The position numbers and the translations under genes were made by a program. The notes beneath the pieces were generated by a model. The model was not told the origin of the DNA. It did no database searches and worked only from the letters and a program-made list of their open reading frames with translations. DNA of 14,070 bases, from NCBI GenBank assembly GCA_910578085.1, contig CAJTPM010000061.1:1-14070 (forward strand), read 5' to 3'. The DNA comes from an uncultured Lachnospiraceae bacterium. GTDB taxonomy: Bacteria > Bacillota > Clostridia > Lachnospirales > Lachnospiraceae. Positions 13,137-14,070 of the stretch are shown here, one piece after another (within the stretch, counting starts at the first letter, position 1; every line of letters begins with the position of its first letter).

Positions 13137-13991
13137 CTATCCCTTATGCAAATCCACTCCTAATTTTGGTAAATTATTTAAACTTACAGCCTCTAACGTC
13201 TGCAACTGCTGTACCGCCAATTGACGAAGCAATTCCATTCTTTCCTTTTGTTTCTTTCCCTGATTAATCAGAACTGCATTATAACTTTCCAAATTCGCAA
13301 GCACTAATAATTGATTCAGTGTTGCCACATCCCGCATATTACCTTTTTCCATTGGATTTTCATCTTTCCATTGTTTCGCTGTCTTTCCAAATAAAACAAC
13401 ATTTAACATATCTGCTTCATTAGCATAGGTGCATGCAACCTGTGCAGGTGTTAATTCTGGTGGAATTAGATTTTCTTTAATTGCATCTGTATGTATCCTG
13501 TAATTCAACTTAGAAATTTCTCTATTCAAATTCCACCCCAAAGACAACCGACTGTTTTCATCTGTCTTTAAACGCCTATAATCTTTCATAATATACAGCT
13601 GAAACTCAGGAGAAATCCAAGTTGCGAAAGACATGGCAATATCGCTATGGGCATATGTTCCTCCGTAGCGTCCTGCTTTTGAAACAATACCGATAGCATT
13701 TGTCGCTTCTATCCATTTCTTAGGCGACATTGTAAAGGCATTGGCACCTGCCTGCTTTTTAAACCCCTCGAATTCGAGGGGTTTAAAATCTGAATTATGT
13801 AGTCTTTCCCAAAGTCCCAGAAATTCTATCACATCCCGATTTCTCATCCAGTTTTGAATAACCGCCGTTGGGTCATCGCTTTTATAACGGGCAATATCCG
13901 TCAATGAAATAAATTCATTTTTAAAATCCTGCGTATAAATTCCAATATCTATTCCATTAGCATGAATTGTATCTTTAATTATTTTCCCCAT
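13137..13991 (-). CDS. KilA-N domain protein
   Basis: A 284-residue protein whose N-terminal 125 residues form a KilA-N domain, a DNA-binding fold of phages, large DNA viruses and bacterial mobile elements. Landmarks are FISLTDIARYK, VIQNWMRNRDVIEFLGLWE, MSPKKWIEATNAIGI, then AGRYGGTYAHSDIAMSFATW and SPEFQLYIMKDYRRL. The C-terminal half is helical and charged, with LTPAQVACTYANEADMLNVV and a late helix (KKQKERMELLRQLAVQQLQT) that may be a coiled coil; it probably mediates oligomerisation. I start at ATG 13989-13991 after AGGAGGAGAA. GTG 14007-14009, with GGGAGG 8 nt upstream, is an equally reasonable start, six codons longer. The exact function is unknown. Low GC and the neighbouring HEPN remnant point to acquired DNA. 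Confidence 0.88.
   Translation of the reverse strand: MGKIIKDTIHANGIDIGIYTQDFKNEFISLTDIARYKSDDPTAVIQNWMRNRDVIEFLGLWERLHNSDFKPLEFEGFKKQAGANAFTMSPKKWIEATNAIGIVSKAGRYGGTYAHSDIAMSFATWISPEFQLYIMKDYRRLKTDENSRLSLGWNLNREISKLNYRIHTDAIKENLIPPELTPAQVACTYANEADMLNVVLFGKTAKQWKDENPMEKGNMRDVATLNQLLVLANLESYNAVLINQGKKQKERMELLRQLAVQQLQTLEAVSLNNLPKLGVDLHKG
13757..13788. repeat. Perfect 32-bp palindrome inside the KilA-N coding sequence
   Basis: Arm TTTTAAACCCCTCGAA (13757-13772) is followed directly by its exact reverse complement (13773-13788), with no loop. It encodes DFKPLEFEGFK in the KilA-N protein, a segment that also looks conserved at protein level. It could extrude as a cruciform or fold in the message. 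Confidence 0.9.
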
Positions 13992-14040
13992 TTCTCCTCC
14001 TACAATCACATCATAATCCTCCCTATATTGTCAAGTGATT

Positions 14041-14060
14041 TTCCTTAAAAAATCAAGGAA
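14041..14060. other. Small inverted repeat upstream of the KilA-N gene
   Basis: TTCCTT (14041-14046) and AAGGAA (14055-14060) flank an 8-nt AT-rich centre, about 50 bp before the KilA-N start. It could be an operator or the end of an upstream terminator. A TTGACA at 14026-14031 lacks a matching -10, so I assign no promoter. Confidence 0.35.
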
Positions 14061-14070
14061 TTTATAGTTA

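Noticed and set aside
1..14070. CRISPR arrays, tRNA or rRNA genes, insertion sequences with transposase, replication origin
   Set aside because: No regularly spaced repeats, no cloverleaf or rRNA sequence, no transposase or integrase frame and no DnaA-box cluster were seen on either strand.

Overview
The window looks like a chromosomal segment of an anaerobic Gram-positive gut bacterium of the class Clostridia, most likely family Lachnospiraceae. This rests on protein flavour only: a DUF3842 protein, a FeoA/FeoB plus DtxR-type iron module, a large transglutaminase-like surface protein, purine-rich Shine-Dalgarno sites and near-consensus sigma-A promoters. No marker gene fixes the species. Almost every gene is on the minus strand; only the DtxR-type regulator (9752-10150) is on plus. 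Positions 1 to about 11000 are of moderate GC. The right end (about 12380-14070) is clearly AT-rich and looks acquired.

Layout, left to right. Positions 1-355 hold the 5' part of a chemotaxis-receptor-like membrane sensor gene that runs into a 46-nt hairpin. Positions 405-3551 encode a 1048-residue exported transglutaminase-like protein with a C-terminal membrane anchor, driven by a consensus promoter at 3741-3769. Positions 3802-8907 hold a complete peptide/nickel-type ABC importer operon in transcription order lipoprotein, permease, permease, ATPase, ATPase, with its own promoter at 9167-9195. Positions 9204-9602 encode a DUF3842 protein. Positions 9752-11059 are a ferrous-iron locus in decay: an intact DtxR-type regulator faces a feoA with a frameshifted 5' end and a chimeric gene joining two pieces of FeoA to the C-terminal part of FeoB. 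Positions 11204-12352 are an AAC(3)-family acetyltransferase gene joined in frame behind a truncated LacI-type regulator. Positions 12536-13991 hold a HEPN-like pseudogene and a KilA-N gene.

The most interesting signal is RNA. The leaders of the transglutaminase gene (3602-3714) and the ABC importer operon (8947-9068) share one architecture. It consists of a GCAC/GTGC hairpin followed by a U-tract, then a GYGC/GCGC helix around a variable stem-loop with shared GGAAAT and CAGC segments, then a GCGCGGCGG block, and finally a GYAG...CTGC hairpin. Helices are kept while sequences change, which is the pattern expected of a structured cis-regulatory RNA. I could not match it to a riboswitch class I know, so it may be an undescribed leader RNA that co-regulates a surface protein and a transporter.

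Second-rank signals are a repeated TTAG-N6-CTAA candidate operator around the iron locus, the deletion scars in feoA/feoB, the LacI/AAC(3) junction, the HEPN/KilA-N pair, and a perfect 32-bp palindrome inside the KilA-N coding sequence.
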